Of a DNA stretch of 64,000 nt, positions 1-9,881 are shown one piece after another. The translations under genes were made by a program, and so were the position numbers. Every line of letters starts with the position of its first letter. Position 1 is the stretch's first letter. This DNA is from Lewinella sp. W8 (GTDB taxonomy: Bacteria; Bacteroidota; Bacteroidia; Chitinophagales; Saprospiraceae), in NCBI RefSeq assembly GCF_004375085.3, contig NZ_SNAQ03000004.1:124001-188000 (forward strand), given 5' to 3'. The notes below the pieces were generated by a model. The model did not search any database. It was given only the letters and a program-made list of their open reading frames with translations, and was not told the origin of the DNA.

Positions 1-1072
1 CATAGAAGGGACTGACTTCGTTACTGACCGTATTGACGACGGGCCCCAGATTCGTAGGTGGCGAAAAACCACCGACGTTGGTGTTCAATTGCCGGGAAGT
101 CAGGTAAAGGTCCATACCTCCCCGCCCGCCTTCGCGGTCGCTGCTGAAGAACAAAAGCTCCCGACCATCCTCGAAGGTCACGTGGGGGAAGGCATTGTTT
201 GCTCCGGCTAAATTGATGGGACTGGGCAGCGCTTCCGGTTGGGTCCAGTTACCGTTGGTGGTACGTTCCCCCCGGAAAATTTCGCAGCGGTTCGTAGCGT
301 CTTCGCCCGTGAGGCCACTGCAGATGGTGAAGTAAAACACCCGCCCGTCGGGGCTGATGCTTCCCGTCCCGAATTCCCCTTCCGCAATCACCGGGAAACC
401 CGGTGGCACGGTGGCCTTCGTCCACTGCCGGGCCTCGTACCGGCTCTGGTACAGGCGGCTCTGCCCACCAGCCGTACTGGTGAAGAACAGTTGATCGCCC
501 GCCACGGCCACCGGACCGATCTCATCGGCTCCGGTATTGATCCCCCGGCCCGGCCGGTCAATGTCCACCGTCGCTGGCCGACCGATGCTTTCCTGCGCCA
601 GTCGGATGCCCGCCAGTTCGTTTCGCACGATTTCGGAGACGATTGGCCGATCGGCTCCGTTGTAGGTTTCCAGGAAGAGGGCCAACTCCCGTTGGGCCGC
701 TTCGTAGCGGCCGTCCTGCTTCAGCGCCCGCCCAAACTGCAGGCCCAGCAGCGGATAGTCATCGGCGTCCTTTTCCATGAACTGGAACGCTTCTGCCGCC
801 TTCCGGTAATCCTTGACCTGGGTGAACAGTTCCGCCGCCCGGTAAAGGATGGCCTGGTTACGGGGCTTAAGGGAATAGGCGGAGCGGTAATATTCCGCAG
901 CCACCCCAAAACGCCCGGCCTGCTCTTCCGCCTCCGCCTGCTGGATGAGCTGTTTGTAGGAAAGGGATTCCGCTTCGGGACCGGCAACGGACCGGGGGCC
1001 ACCACAGGCGGTAAGAAAGAAAACCGCCGATAACACCAGAATGCTTAAGGCTCGATTACGTAGGGTCAACAT
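1..1072 (-). CDS. PorE-like lipoprotein, TPR plus WD40-like (PD40) repeats, partial
   Basis: The reading frame opens at an ATG at 1072 on the minus strand and runs off the left edge with no stop, about 357 codons visible. The N-terminus is a lipoprotein signal peptide (basic MLTLRNR, then a hydrophobic run, lipobox LTAC), so the mature protein should be anchored by Cys23. Residues about 35-140 are helical and TPR-like (EEQAGRFGVAAEYYRSAYSL, then DYRKAAEAFQFME). After residue 170 come beta-propeller PD40 blades (PDGRVFYFT, GRELLFFSSDREGG, GGMDLYLTSR). TPR followed by PD40 in a lipoprotein is the start of the PorE-type architecture (TPR, propeller, carboxypeptidase-like domain, OmpA), a peptidoglycan-anchored part of the T9SS. 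The OmpA end would lie outside the window, so PorE identity is inference; other OmpA/PD40 lipoproteins share this N-terminus. Confidence 0.85.
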   Translation of the reverse strand, partial: MLTLRNRALSILVLSAVFFLTACGGPRSVAGPEAESLSYKQLIQQAEAEEQAGRFGVAAEYYRSAYSLKPRNQAILYRAAELFTQVKDYRKAAEAFQFMEKDADDYPLLGLQFGRALKQDGRYEAAQRELALFLETYNGADRPIVSEIVRNELAGIRLAQESIGRPATVDIDRPGRGINTGADEIGPVAVAGDQLFFTSTAGGQSRLYQSRYEARQWTKATVPPGFPVIAEGEFGTGSISPDGRVFYFTICSGLTGEDATNRCEIFRGERTTNGNWTQPEALPSPINLAGANNAFPHVTFEDGRELLFFSSDREGGRGGMDLYLTSRQLNTNVGGFSPPTNLGPVVNTVSNEVSPFY

Positions 1073-1198
1073 GCCGTGGGGTAAGTAGATACTGACGGAA
1101 AGTTACGTTCCCTCGGGGATTTCGGTATTACCGTGGGTCCCGCTCATGGTTTAACCCTGAACTTTATGGCCTGATCAGTATCCCCTTAACCAGCCGTT

Positions 1199-1996
1199 TC
1201 ATTGCCCATCTTTGGTAAAGACACCGGCCACCGTTTGCCAGACTACGGCATTGCCGCGCTCGTCCATGGGCTCCCTCACTTCCAGAGGGTCGACCCAATC
1301 TTCCAGCGTCCATCCCTGCTGGAGCAAGTGCTCCAGTAGTTTTACCGGCGGGTTCCAGTTGCGCCAGCCGTCGGGGGATAAAAAATTGAGCGGGGTAACC
1401 ATGATGAGTTTTCCGCCGGGGCGGAGCACCCGCCGCCACTCCGCCAGCCCGCGGGCGGGATTGGGCAGGCGGTCCAGCAGGAAGGTATTGATGACTACGT
1501 CGAGTGTTTCGTCGGCGAAGGGAAGATCCTGGCCCGAGGCCAGGGCAAAATGCAGATTAGTTACCTGCGGACCGCTCAACGAGGGGTTTTCCCAGCCATA
1601 CCGCGCCAAATGCGGCGTGAGCGTCACGCCCTTTTTCCAGTAGTCGTGGGCGTGCCGGAGCATCTGGTAGCTGAAGTCAAGTCCGTATACGTCCCACCCC
1701 GGTTTGCGTTGGGCGATTTCCGCCGCAATCCGCCCGAGGCTGCAGCCCACGTCCGTCAGGGCCGCCCGGTCCTGGTCCGGCAGCTGTCGCAGTACGTAAT
1801 CCAGTACCGGTTGAAAGGGGTAGTCTCCCCGAAGCTCGTCGGTCAGGTGAAGGGCCATCTGCCGACTCACCAGTTCATCGTAGCGTTCGTAAACGTCCGC
1901 CCGGTATTCGGCGGCGGTCTTGTTGTAGTACAGGGGTATGTCCCGGCGCCAGGAGATTGGTGCGGGAAGCAATTGACCCGAAGGAAGATCAGACAC
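1199..1996 (-). CDS. class I SAM-dependent methyltransferase
   Basis: This is a Rossmann-fold methyltransferase of the Methyltransf_11 type. Motif I is LTDVGCSLGRIAAEIA, followed by the acidic end of strand 2 (VYGLDFSYQML), and the post-motif segment AEWRRVLRPGGKLIMVTP is typical. The substrate cannot be told from the sequence. An ATG at 2101 is in frame but would put 95 bases inside the iscA-type gene, so I chose the GTG at 1996, which starts 10 bases after that gene's stop (VSDLPSGQLLPAP..., 265 residues). The two genes are co-directional and probably co-transcribed. The start is the least certain part of the call; the methyltransferase fold is clear. Confidence 0.85.
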   Translation of the reverse strand: MSDLPSGQLLPAPISWRRDIPLYYNKTAAEYRADVYERYDELVSRQMALHLTDELRGDYPFQPVLDYVLRQLPDQDRAALTDVGCSLGRIAAEIAQRKPGWDVYGLDFSYQMLRHAHDYWKKGVTLTPHLARYGWENPSLSGPQVTNLHFALASGQDLPFADETLDVVINTFLLDRLPNPARGLAEWRRVLRPGGKLIMVTPLNFLSPDGWRNWNPPVKLLEHLLQQGWTLEDWVDPLEVREPMDERGNAVVWQTVAGVFTKDGQ

Positions 1997-2006
1997 GTTG
2001 CGCGGC

Positions 2007-2366
2007 TTAGGCGCTGAAGGAAGACCCACAGCCACAGGTTTCCGTGGCGTTGGGGTTGTTGAAGGTAAAGCCCCGGTTATCCAGTCCGGTGGCCCAGTCA
2101 ATTTCCATCCCGATGAGGTAAAGGGCGTGACCGGCCTTCATCAATACTTTTTCGTCTCCCACCATAAAGGTTTGGTCATCGTCTTCGGGGAGGTCAAAGC
2201 CCAGCTGATATTCAAAGCCCGAACATCCGCCGCCGCGAACACCCACCCGGAGGAAATGATCGTCCCCTACGCCGAGTTCCTGGCGCAGGCTGGAGAGTTG
2301 CTCCAGTGCAGAGTCCGTAATCTTGATGGGGGAAGTGGAGGTAGTTGGCTTAACGTCAGCGCTCAT
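2007..2366 (-). CDS. HesB/IscA/ErpA-family iron-sulfur cluster assembly protein
   Basis: A 119-residue A-type carrier protein that would hold or transfer Fe-S clusters to apo-enzymes in the cytoplasm. All three conserved cysteines are present: one in GGCSGFEYQLGFD near residue 70, and the C-terminal CGCG pair in ETCGCGSSFSA. Length and the extreme C-terminal position of the CGC motif are normal for the family. Sequence alone does not separate IscA, SufA and ErpA, and no isc or suf genes flank it, so no gene symbol is given. It starts at ATG 2366; the 69-bp gap to the divergent membrane-protein gene should contain promoters for both directions. Confidence 0.93.
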   Translation of the reverse strand: MSADVKPTTSTSPIKITDSALEQLSSLRQELGVGDDHFLRVGVRGGGCSGFEYQLGFDLPEDDDQTFMVGDEKVLMKAGHALYLIGMEIDWATGLDNRGFTFNNPNATETCGCGSSFSA

Positions 2367-2399
2367 GGCTTAAATTTAACGGGGTAAAAATACTACAAT

Positions 2400-2407
2400 T
2401 ACCTTTG
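2400..2407 (+). promoter_or_regulatory. Bacteroidota -7 element (TACCTTTG)
   Basis: TACCTTTG matches the TAnnTTTG -7 consensus of the Bacteroidota primary sigma factor and lies 28 bases before the ATG at 2436 of the membrane-protein gene. There is no clear TTG at -33. The spacing supports ATG 2436, although ATG 2463 is also possible. Confidence 0.55.
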
Positions 2408-2435
2408 TTGTCCGATAAACAACGGGGGCACCAAC

Positions 2436-3005
2436 ATGGTTGCCTTAGCCAAACAGAACCTGATGGAATTAACCACCGCTCTCCTGCTGATTCTTGCCCT
2501 GATGATCTTTGCCGGCGTACTGGCCTACTGGCTTAAGGAAAGCCTGGACAAGCTGGACAAAACCCTCGAAGCCGTGGGGGAAATGGCCCGGCCGGCAGCC
2601 GTCAGCGGCGCGGAAAAAGAAAATCTGAGTGCCCTTCGGCTGCAGGCCTGTGAACGCCTGACGCTGATGCTGGAAAGAATTGCGGTGCCCAATTTGTTGT
2701 TGCGCCAGCCCCCGGCGGCGGGCATCACCGCCAAGGAATACACTGCCTCGCTGCTGCTCGGCATCCGGGAAGAATTCGAGTATAACGTCACCCAGCAGAT
2801 TTACGTGAGCGACGCCCTCTGGTCCGTCGTCAACCAGGCCCGCGACAACGTCAGTCAGCTCATCGTCCGGGCCGCCGAGGGGGCCGAATCCGCTCCGCAG
2901 ATCGTGGATCGCCTCCGACTCATGAGCAGCCGGCAGCCGCAGGATGCCATCGCACTGGCCCAACAAGCCGTACGCCAGGAGGCCACCCGGGTACTGGGAA
3001 AATAA
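2436..3005 (+). CDS. single-pass membrane protein of unknown function
   Basis: A 189-residue protein with one strong transmembrane helix (ALLLILALMIFAGVLAYWL, residues about 14-32), then a helical, charged domain of about 150 residues (LSALRLQACERLTLMLERI, YASLLLG-like and VTQQIYVSDALWSVVNQARD stretches). The positive residues after the helix and the lack of a signal cleavage site suggest an N-out or N-terminal anchor with a cytoplasmic domain. It resembles uncharacterised membrane proteins common in this phylum, and I assign no function. An internal ATG at 2463 would remove nine residues but keep the helix. It is co-directional with the molybdopterin oxidoreductase, 124 bp upstream of it, which may be coincidence. 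Confidence 0.8.
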   Translation: MVALAKQNLMELTTALLLILALMIFAGVLAYWLKESLDKLDKTLEAVGEMARPAAVSGAEKENLSALRLQACERLTLMLERIAVPNLLLRQPPAAGITAKEYTASLLLGIREEFEYNVTQQIYVSDALWSVVNQARDNVSQLIVRAAEGAESAPQIVDRLRLMSSRQPQDAIALAQQAVRQEATRVLGK

Positions 3006-3129
3006 GGATATCTAAATTTCCTTAAGGCTGAACATTGACGGCCCGCTCCTGTCGTAAGGAGACGGAGATCACCGAGGTTGCCAACTCCGTCGAAAACCCG
3101 TTCTTTAGGGCAACCCTAACTTCACCGTC

Positions 3130-5415
<2,286 letters not shown>

Positions 5416-5517
5416 GCTCCCGTAAGACCGGTGGTTGAGCCAGTGGCCATGGCCCCAAACGGTAAGTTTTTCTGCCGGCCCGGGCAACGCCCAACAAATT
5501 GGGCACGTTTACCCTTG

Positions 5518-5715
5518 GTGAGAACTAAAGAACAGGTGACGATGGTCTGCTTTGGGCTGGTGGGCATCATGGGTATTCAACTCGGTCTGTACGAGTTGAT
5601 CCAGGGGCTGGCCTATCCGAAAGCCTACGGCATGCTGTTCATTGGTTCCGTGCTTACCCTTACCGGGTTTGGTCGCTACAAGCGGATCCAGGAAGAAGAA
5701 GATCAGGAGGGTTAG
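5518..5715 (+). CDS. small two-helix membrane protein
   Basis: A short frame with two hydrophobic segments (VCFGLVGIMGIQLGLYELI and YGMLFIGSVLTLTGFGRY) and a charged tail (KRIQEEEDQEG). I see no recognisable family. Three starts are possible: ATG 5431, which gives a 29-residue basic leader unlike a normal N-terminus; GTG 5518, used here; and ATG 5542, which begins right at the first helix. A possible -7-like TACCCTTG at 5510-5517 would favour 5542. It follows the oxidoreductase on the same strand. Its stop is 15 bases before the transposable element at 5731, so its 3' end now reads into that element. Confidence 0.5.
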   Translation: MRTKEQVTMVCFGLVGIMGIQLGLYELIQGLAYPKAYGMLFIGSVLTLTGFGRYKRIQEEEDQEG

Positions 5716-5720
5716 GAGGC

Positions 5721-5730
5721 TCCCTAGTGG
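5721..5730. repeat. 10-bp target-site duplication, left copy
   Basis: TCCCTAGTGG directly abuts the left end of the 607-bp element; the identical decamer abuts its right end at 6338-6347. The pair marks the insertion site. Confidence 0.88.
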
Positions 5731-6337
5731 TAGGCTGTTCCGTGAGATTTCATCAGCGATTCCTGCGGAATCGCGGCAGTTCAGAGGGGCAAATGGTAGC
5801 GGCAAGGCATGTGTCAGTTAGCACAAAGTTATAACCCTTACCGTGGCGTAGAGTTACGGCCGTAGTATGCTTTGTACTCTGTGCCCCACGAATACCTTTT
5901 TCACCTTTAGGTTTGTGGCCAGTAGTCTGACAGACTACAGACTTATCTTGACTCCCACTTAAGGAAATGTCAAATGATTGGAGGCAGGTGGTGTTTCCTT
6001 TCACCGAAAGGAAACCGAATCAGACTGGGATAACTAAAGGACCTTCCGTGAAAGAATGAGGCCAATCGATCTTGTACAATTCTTCCTTCTTTGATGGAGT
6101 GGTCGCCTTTCGGGGAAAGGCGACACCAGGCATTTACCCCTAGGGTGGATGATTTCGCCTTTCAGGTGATCAAGATTTTCAAGAACCCCAGAACCCAGAA
6201 AATTTGGACTTAAATATTACGGGACAAATTATAGCTTCTAGAAGGGGTATAACGCTAATGCCATCCCACACATGCCTTGCCGCTACTAGTAAATTCAATG
6301 ACTTGATGGCCAGAGGGTTAATTCACGGAACAGCCTA
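5731..6337. mobile_element. 607-bp non-autonomous transposable element (MITE-like) rich in hairpins
   Basis: Both ends carry the 15-bp perfect terminal inverted repeat TAGGCTGTTCCGTGA (5731-5745 and, inverted, 6323-6337). The element is flanked by a perfect 10-bp duplication (5721-5730, 6338-6347). A 19-bp perfect subterminal inverted repeat, GTAGCGGCAAGGCATGTGT, lies at 5796-5814 and inverted at 6268-6286. Inside are four perfect stems with 3-nt loops: 5756-5774, 5922-5938, 5993-6015 and 6102-6124. Composition is more AT-rich than the neighbouring genes. It is too short for a complete transposase. The only longer frame, 83 codons on the minus strand (5753-6004), has no family I can name and runs through two of the hairpins. 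The 10-bp duplication suits several DDE insertion-sequence families but does not identify one. It sits between two convergent genes that would otherwise be about 16 bp apart. Confidence 0.85.
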
Positions 6338-6347
6338 TCCCTAGTGG
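6338..6347. repeat. 10-bp target-site duplication, right copy
   Basis: TCCCTAGTGG, identical to 5721-5730, immediately after the right terminal inverted repeat and one base before the stop codon of the GTP cyclohydrolase II-like gene. Confidence 0.88.
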
Positions 6348-6348
6348 A

Positions 6349-6864
6349 CTACGGCAATTTGATCTCCTGGCTACCGGTGACCCGGATTCCCTGCTCCACC
6401 AGGGTGTTTACCTTTTGGGGGTTGTTGGTCAGCATGATCACGGAAGCGACGCCCAGGTCCCGCAGGATTTTTCCGGCCGCCGCAAAGTCCCTGGCGTCGC
6501 GCCGGAAGCCCACGGCTTCGTAGGCGTCTGCCTGGGCCTCGCCCAGGCGTTTATGGGCGACGCTGTTGAGCAGGGCAAAGTGTCCGTTTCCCTTCCCTTC
6601 CTGGTCCAGCAGGATGATGATTCCCGCTCCCGCCCGGGCGATGAGCTGCTGGGATACGTCCAGTTGTTCCTGGCAGTCACATTCGATGCTGTTGAAGTAG
6701 TGGCCGAAGATGCAGGAGGAGTGTACCCGACAGAGCACGTCGGTTCTCCCCCGCAAATCTCCGAGAAAAAGGGCGATGCTTTCTTTCTGTCCGTCGTAGT
6801 ACAGGGCCTCCTGAAAGGTGCCGAACCTGGTTTTCAAATCTCCCTCGGCGAGTTTAACGATCAT
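6349..6864 (-). CDS. divergent GTP cyclohydrolase II-like (RibA-type) protein
   Basis: A 171-residue protein with the RibA fold: RVHSSC...CDC keeps the three zinc cysteines, and RRDARDF and LTNNPQKV match the catalytic Asp/Arg and substrate-binding segments. It departs from classical GTP cyclohydrolase II in the middle: the EGRNIGL loop reads EGKGNGH, and by hand alignment the catalytic Tyr (Tyr105 of the E. coli enzyme) falls on Val. There is no fused RibB domain. It may therefore be a paralogue with an altered product or substrate rather than the riboflavin enzyme. ATG 6864 was preferred to 6924 because it avoids overlap with the upstream gene and has TACCTTCG at 6876-6883 just before it. 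Its 3' end abuts the transposable element. Confidence 0.82.
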   Translation of the reverse strand: MIVKLAEGDLKTRFGTFQEALYYDGQKESIALFLGDLRGRTDVLCRVHSSCIFGHYFNSIECDCQEQLDVSQQLIARAGAGIIILLDQEGKGNGHFALLNSVAHKRLGEAQADAYEAVGFRRDARDFAAAGKILRDLGVASVIMLTNNPQKVNTLVEQGIRVTGSQEIKLP

Positions 6865-6875
6865 TGCTTTTTTTG

Positions 6876-6883
6876 CGAAGGTA
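6876..6883 (-). promoter_or_regulatory. -7-like promoter element (TACCTTCG)
   Basis: On the minus strand TACCTTCG lies 11 bases before ATG 6864. It differs from TAnnTTTG at one position, and the same variant recurs before ligA. It lies next to or inside the end of the upstream beta-lactamase-fold gene. Confidence 0.4.
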
Positions 6884-6886
6884 CGG

Positions 6887-8062
6887 TCATTCCGGGGGGA
6901 GCAGTCCAGTCTCGGGCCGGTCAAAGGGCACGTAGTTTTCCCACTGCCAGGGGGTGTAGACGTCGCCGATGGCCGCTTCCAGCACGTATTTGAAAATTCC
7001 TTCCGCCCGGTCGCTGTTGCTCATCAGCAGCAGGCCTTTGGCGGCTTGGGGATAGATGATGGAATAATGCTGAAAGCCGTGATCGTGCCCCTCCTTGAAG
7101 TACCCAAAGCCGTGGGGGCTGCTCAGTCTTCCCCACCCCAGCGTGTACCTTAAGTCAATGGCTTCGAGCGAGCGATCGTCTTCCCGGGCCAACGGCCCGA
7201 ACTGCATCCGCGAGCGAATCCGCACGTTGGGCTGGAAGAGCACCTCCGTGAGGGGGTGCCCGGCCCGGGTAAGCTTCATAACGTGCCGCATAAACCTGGC
7301 GTAATCTTCCGGAGTGGTTTCCAGGGAACCGGCGGCACCGGCCCGGTGGCGAATCTTTTTCTTCAGCACCGTTCCGTCAGCGGTATGACCGTGGCAGTAT
7401 TTGCCCGCGAAATGGTCCCGCCAGACGTAACTGCTCATGGTCATTTGGAGCGGATCGAAGACGATTTCCCGGGCCAGGGATTCCAGTTCCCCGCCCGTCG
7501 TACGTTCGATTACGCGCTGGAGGAGCAGCATGCCTTCGCCGGAATATCCGTAGCGCTGACCGGGCGCCCATTTGAAGTAGAGCTTCCCCGTAGGCTCCCG
7601 CCCCTCATCGACGAGGAAGCGCCAGTTGGGGAAACCCGTGGTGTGCGCCAGGCACATTCTTGGCGTAAGCTGACGGTAGCGATCGTCTCCGGCTAGGTCC
7701 CGATAGTGCTGCCACTCTTTCTCCGCCGGGAGTTCGGGAATCGGGACGTCCAGGTAGGATTGCAGGGGGCGATCCAGCTCCAGCACACCTTCCTGCACCA
7801 GGCGGGCCACCAGGTAACCGAAGACGGACTTACTCAGGGAAGCCCCGTAGAAGAGGTGGTCGGTGCGCAGCGCTTCGCCGGTCTCGGCGTTGGCCTGGCC
7901 GTAGGCCCGGCGGAAGCAAACCCCTTCCCGGTCGAGGACCATCACGGCCAGTCCGGCAAGGTCGGCGCGGCGGACGAGCTCCCGGAGGCAAGCATCCAGT
8001 TCGGGCACCGCAATTTCGGTGCCGTCCAGGCGGATGATGAGTGGGGGAGAATTGTTGGGCAT
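6887..8062 (-). CDS. serine hydrolase of the beta-lactamase / penicillin-binding-protein fold
   Basis: The class C-type motifs are visible: SLSK (nucleophile Ser75, Lys78 from the chosen start) in YGASLSKSVFGYL, and YSG near residue 173 in the place of YxN. The fold belongs to the Beta-lactamase (PF00144) family, which includes esterases, D-aminopeptidases and carboxypeptidases as well as true beta-lactamases, so resistance should not be assumed. No signal peptide is seen at the chosen start. ATG 8155 would add 31 residues (MAATQWAPPK...) reaching the foldback repeat. ATG 8062 (MPNNSPPLIIRLDG) fits the family and has a CTCTTTG-like element about 20 bases upstream. It is co-directional with the RibA-like gene, 22 bp away. 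Confidence 0.88.
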   Translation of the reverse strand: MPNNSPPLIIRLDGTEIAVPELDACLRELVRRADLAGLAVMVLDREGVCFRRAYGQANAETGEALRTDHLFYGASLSKSVFGYLVARLVQEGVLELDRPLQSYLDVPIPELPAEKEWQHYRDLAGDDRYRQLTPRMCLAHTTGFPNWRFLVDEGREPTGKLYFKWAPGQRYGYSGEGMLLLQRVIERTTGGELESLAREIVFDPLQMTMSSYVWRDHFAGKYCHGHTADGTVLKKKIRHRAGAAGSLETTPEDYARFMRHVMKLTRAGHPLTEVLFQPNVRIRSRMQFGPLAREDDRSLEAIDLRYTLGWGRLSSPHGFGYFKEGHDHGFQHYSIIYPQAAKGLLLMSNSDRAEGIFKYVLEAAIGDVYTPWQWENYVPFDRPETGLLPPE

Positions 8063-8160
8063 AAGCGGTTGGGACAAAGAGCAGGCATAAGATAACCTAA
8101 TAAGCCAGACCGCTGCGGACCGAATTTTAGGAGGCGCCCATTGGGTCGCGGCCACTGCTT

Positions 8161-8323
8161 AGAGCTTGTTTGAAATTTAATAATCGACCTCCATTTGGCC
8201 TTTTTTAGCGCTAGTTTCGTTGGAAAAATCCTCATTTAGCGCTGCTAAACTCCGGTTTTCCCGCCTCGCTACCACTAAAAAATTCTCAAATTCGGCCAGA
8301 TGACCAAAATCCAAACAAGCTCT
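8161..8323. mobile_element. 163-bp foldback (long inverted repeat) element
   Basis: The ends are a perfect 12-bp inverted pair, AGAGCTTGTTTG (8161-8172) and its complement at 8312-8323. The similarity continues inward imperfectly over most of each arm: GGCCTTTTTTAGCGCTAG on the left answers the inverse of CTACCACTAAAAAATTC on the right, and both arms meet near TTTAGCGCTGCTAAA at the centre. The whole segment could form one large interrupted hairpin, as in foldback MITEs. No convincing target duplication flanks it and no protein is encoded. It lies between divergent genes, and a TATCTTG promoter-like sequence begins where its right end stops. Confidence 0.6.
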
Positions 8324-8356
8324 TATCTTGCCGCAACAACCAAAAAGCACAACCAA

Positions 8357-9841
8357 ATGCGAATTCCCCTGATGATCATTGCCCTGCTGGCAATTCTTAG
8401 CACCTGCGTCCACGCCCAGGAGCTGAACCGCGAGCTGAACATGGACATGGCCCAGACCAGCGAACACAGCGTCAAGATTGGTGGCCAGACCGTCAACTAC
8501 GTGGCCGAAATCGGGGTGCAACCCGTGTACGACGATAAGGGCATGGTTGTGGCCGGCCTGCACTACACCTACTATAAGCGTACCGGCGTCAACGACCCCA
8601 ACCGTCCCCTGCTGATTTCGTTTAACGGCGGTCCCGGTTCGGGCTCGGTGTGGATGCACCTGGCCTACACGGGCCCCAAGGTGCTCAACATTGACGACGA
8701 GGGCTACCCCGTTCAGCCCTACGGCGTCAGCGACAACCCCTATTCGGTGCTGGACGTCTCCGACATCGTGTACGTCAACCCCGTCAACACCGGCTTCAGC
8801 CGCATGGTGGAAGGCGCCAAGCGGGAAATGTTTTTCGGCGTCAACCAGGACATTCAGTACCTGGCCGACTGGCTGAGTAACTTCGTCAGCCGCAAAAACC
8901 GTTGGCGTTCGCCCAAATTCCTGATCGGAGAGAGCTACGGTACCACCCGGGTGTCCGGCCTGGCGCTGGAACTGCAGGAGGCGCGCTGGATGTACCTCAA
9001 CGGAGTGATCCTGGTCTCCCCCACCGACATCGGTATTGAGCGCAACGGCATCGTGAAGGCCGCCAACCGCCTCCCCTACTTTGCCGCCGCGGCCTGGTAC
9101 CACAATAAATTACCGGCAGATTTACAGGGCAAAGACCTCGTGGACATGCTGCCCGAAGTAGAGGCCTTCACCCGGGATAAACTCCTCCCCGCCCTGGCCG
9201 CCGGTGCCATGCTGTCGGATGCCGACCGCCAGCAAATCGCCGAAGCCGCGGCGCGCTATTCCGGCCTGGACGCCCAGGAATGGCTGGACAATAACCTCAT
9301 GCCTTCCACCAGTTACTTCTGGAAGAACCTTCTGCGGGGCGACGAGGACGGCAACTTCACCGTTGGCCGACTGGACTCCCGCTACAAGGGTATTGACGGA
9401 AGGGCCGCCGGAGAACGCCCCGACTACAACAGCGAACTCACCAGCTGGCTGCACTCCTTCACTCCCGCCATCAACTATTACCTGCGCGAGGAACTGGGCT
9501 TCAAGACGGACCTCCAGTACAATATGTTCGGCCCCGTACGTCCCTGGGACCGCAGTGGTGACCGTACCGGCCCGAATCTGCGCCAGGCCATGGCCGAAAA
9601 CCCCTACCTGAACGTGATGATTCAGTCCGGCTATTTCGACGGAGCGACGAACTACTACGACGCGAAGTACAATATGTGGCACCTGGATCCCAGTGGCCGG
9701 ATGAAGGATCGGCTGAGCTTCAAGGGCTACTACTCCGGCCACATGATGTACCTGCGTCGGGAAGACCTGAAGAACGCCAATCAGGACGTACGGGATTTCA
9801 TTAAGCGGAGTTTACCGGGATCCCGCTCGGCGAAGTACTAG
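8357..9841 (+). CDS. secreted serine carboxypeptidase-type peptidase (S10 family)
   Basis: A 494-residue exported alpha/beta-hydrolase. The signal peptide is MRIPLMIIALLAILSTCVHA, cleaved before QELN. NGGPGSGSVW is the S10 oxyanion/substrate segment, GESYG holds the nucleophile (Ser193), and GYYSGHMMY holds the catalytic His (His462); the Asp should lie in the MIQSGYFDGATNYYD region. S10 enzymes remove C-terminal residues from peptides, so this is probably a periplasmic or outer-membrane peptidase. An ATG at 8300 is in frame but lies inside the foldback element and would bury the signal peptide, so ATG 8357 was chosen. TATCTTG at 8324-8330 is a likely promoter element. Confidence 0.93.
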   Translation: MRIPLMIIALLAILSTCVHAQELNRELNMDMAQTSEHSVKIGGQTVNYVAEIGVQPVYDDKGMVVAGLHYTYYKRTGVNDPNRPLLISFNGGPGSGSVWMHLAYTGPKVLNIDDEGYPVQPYGVSDNPYSVLDVSDIVYVNPVNTGFSRMVEGAKREMFFGVNQDIQYLADWLSNFVSRKNRWRSPKFLIGESYGTTRVSGLALELQEARWMYLNGVILVSPTDIGIERNGIVKAANRLPYFAAAAWYHNKLPADLQGKDLVDMLPEVEAFTRDKLLPALAAGAMLSDADRQQIAEAAARYSGLDAQEWLDNNLMPSTSYFWKNLLRGDEDGNFTVGRLDSRYKGIDGRAAGERPDYNSELTSWLHSFTPAINYYLREELGFKTDLQYNMFGPVRPWDRSGDRTGPNLRQAMAENPYLNVMIQSGYFDGATNYYDAKYNMWHLDPSGRMKDRLSFKGYYSGHMMYLRREDLKNANQDVRDFIKRSLPGSRSAKY

Positions 9842-9881
9842 GGTTTACGTCCCGATCTCCCCGGACAATTATTTATCTCCC

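Noticed and set aside
5753-6004. 83-codon frame inside the transposable element as a transposase fragment
   Set aside because: A vague likeness to the middle of DDE transposases was considered, but no catalytic acid pattern could be placed and the frame runs through perfect hairpins.
6887-8062. Antibiotic-resistance beta-lactamase
   Set aside because: The SxxK and YSG motifs show only the broad fold; no signal peptide or class-specific KTG context supports a resistance call.
8177-9103. 308-codon antisense frame at the S10 peptidase
   Set aside because: It crosses the foldback element and covers the catalytic region of a clear S10 gene.
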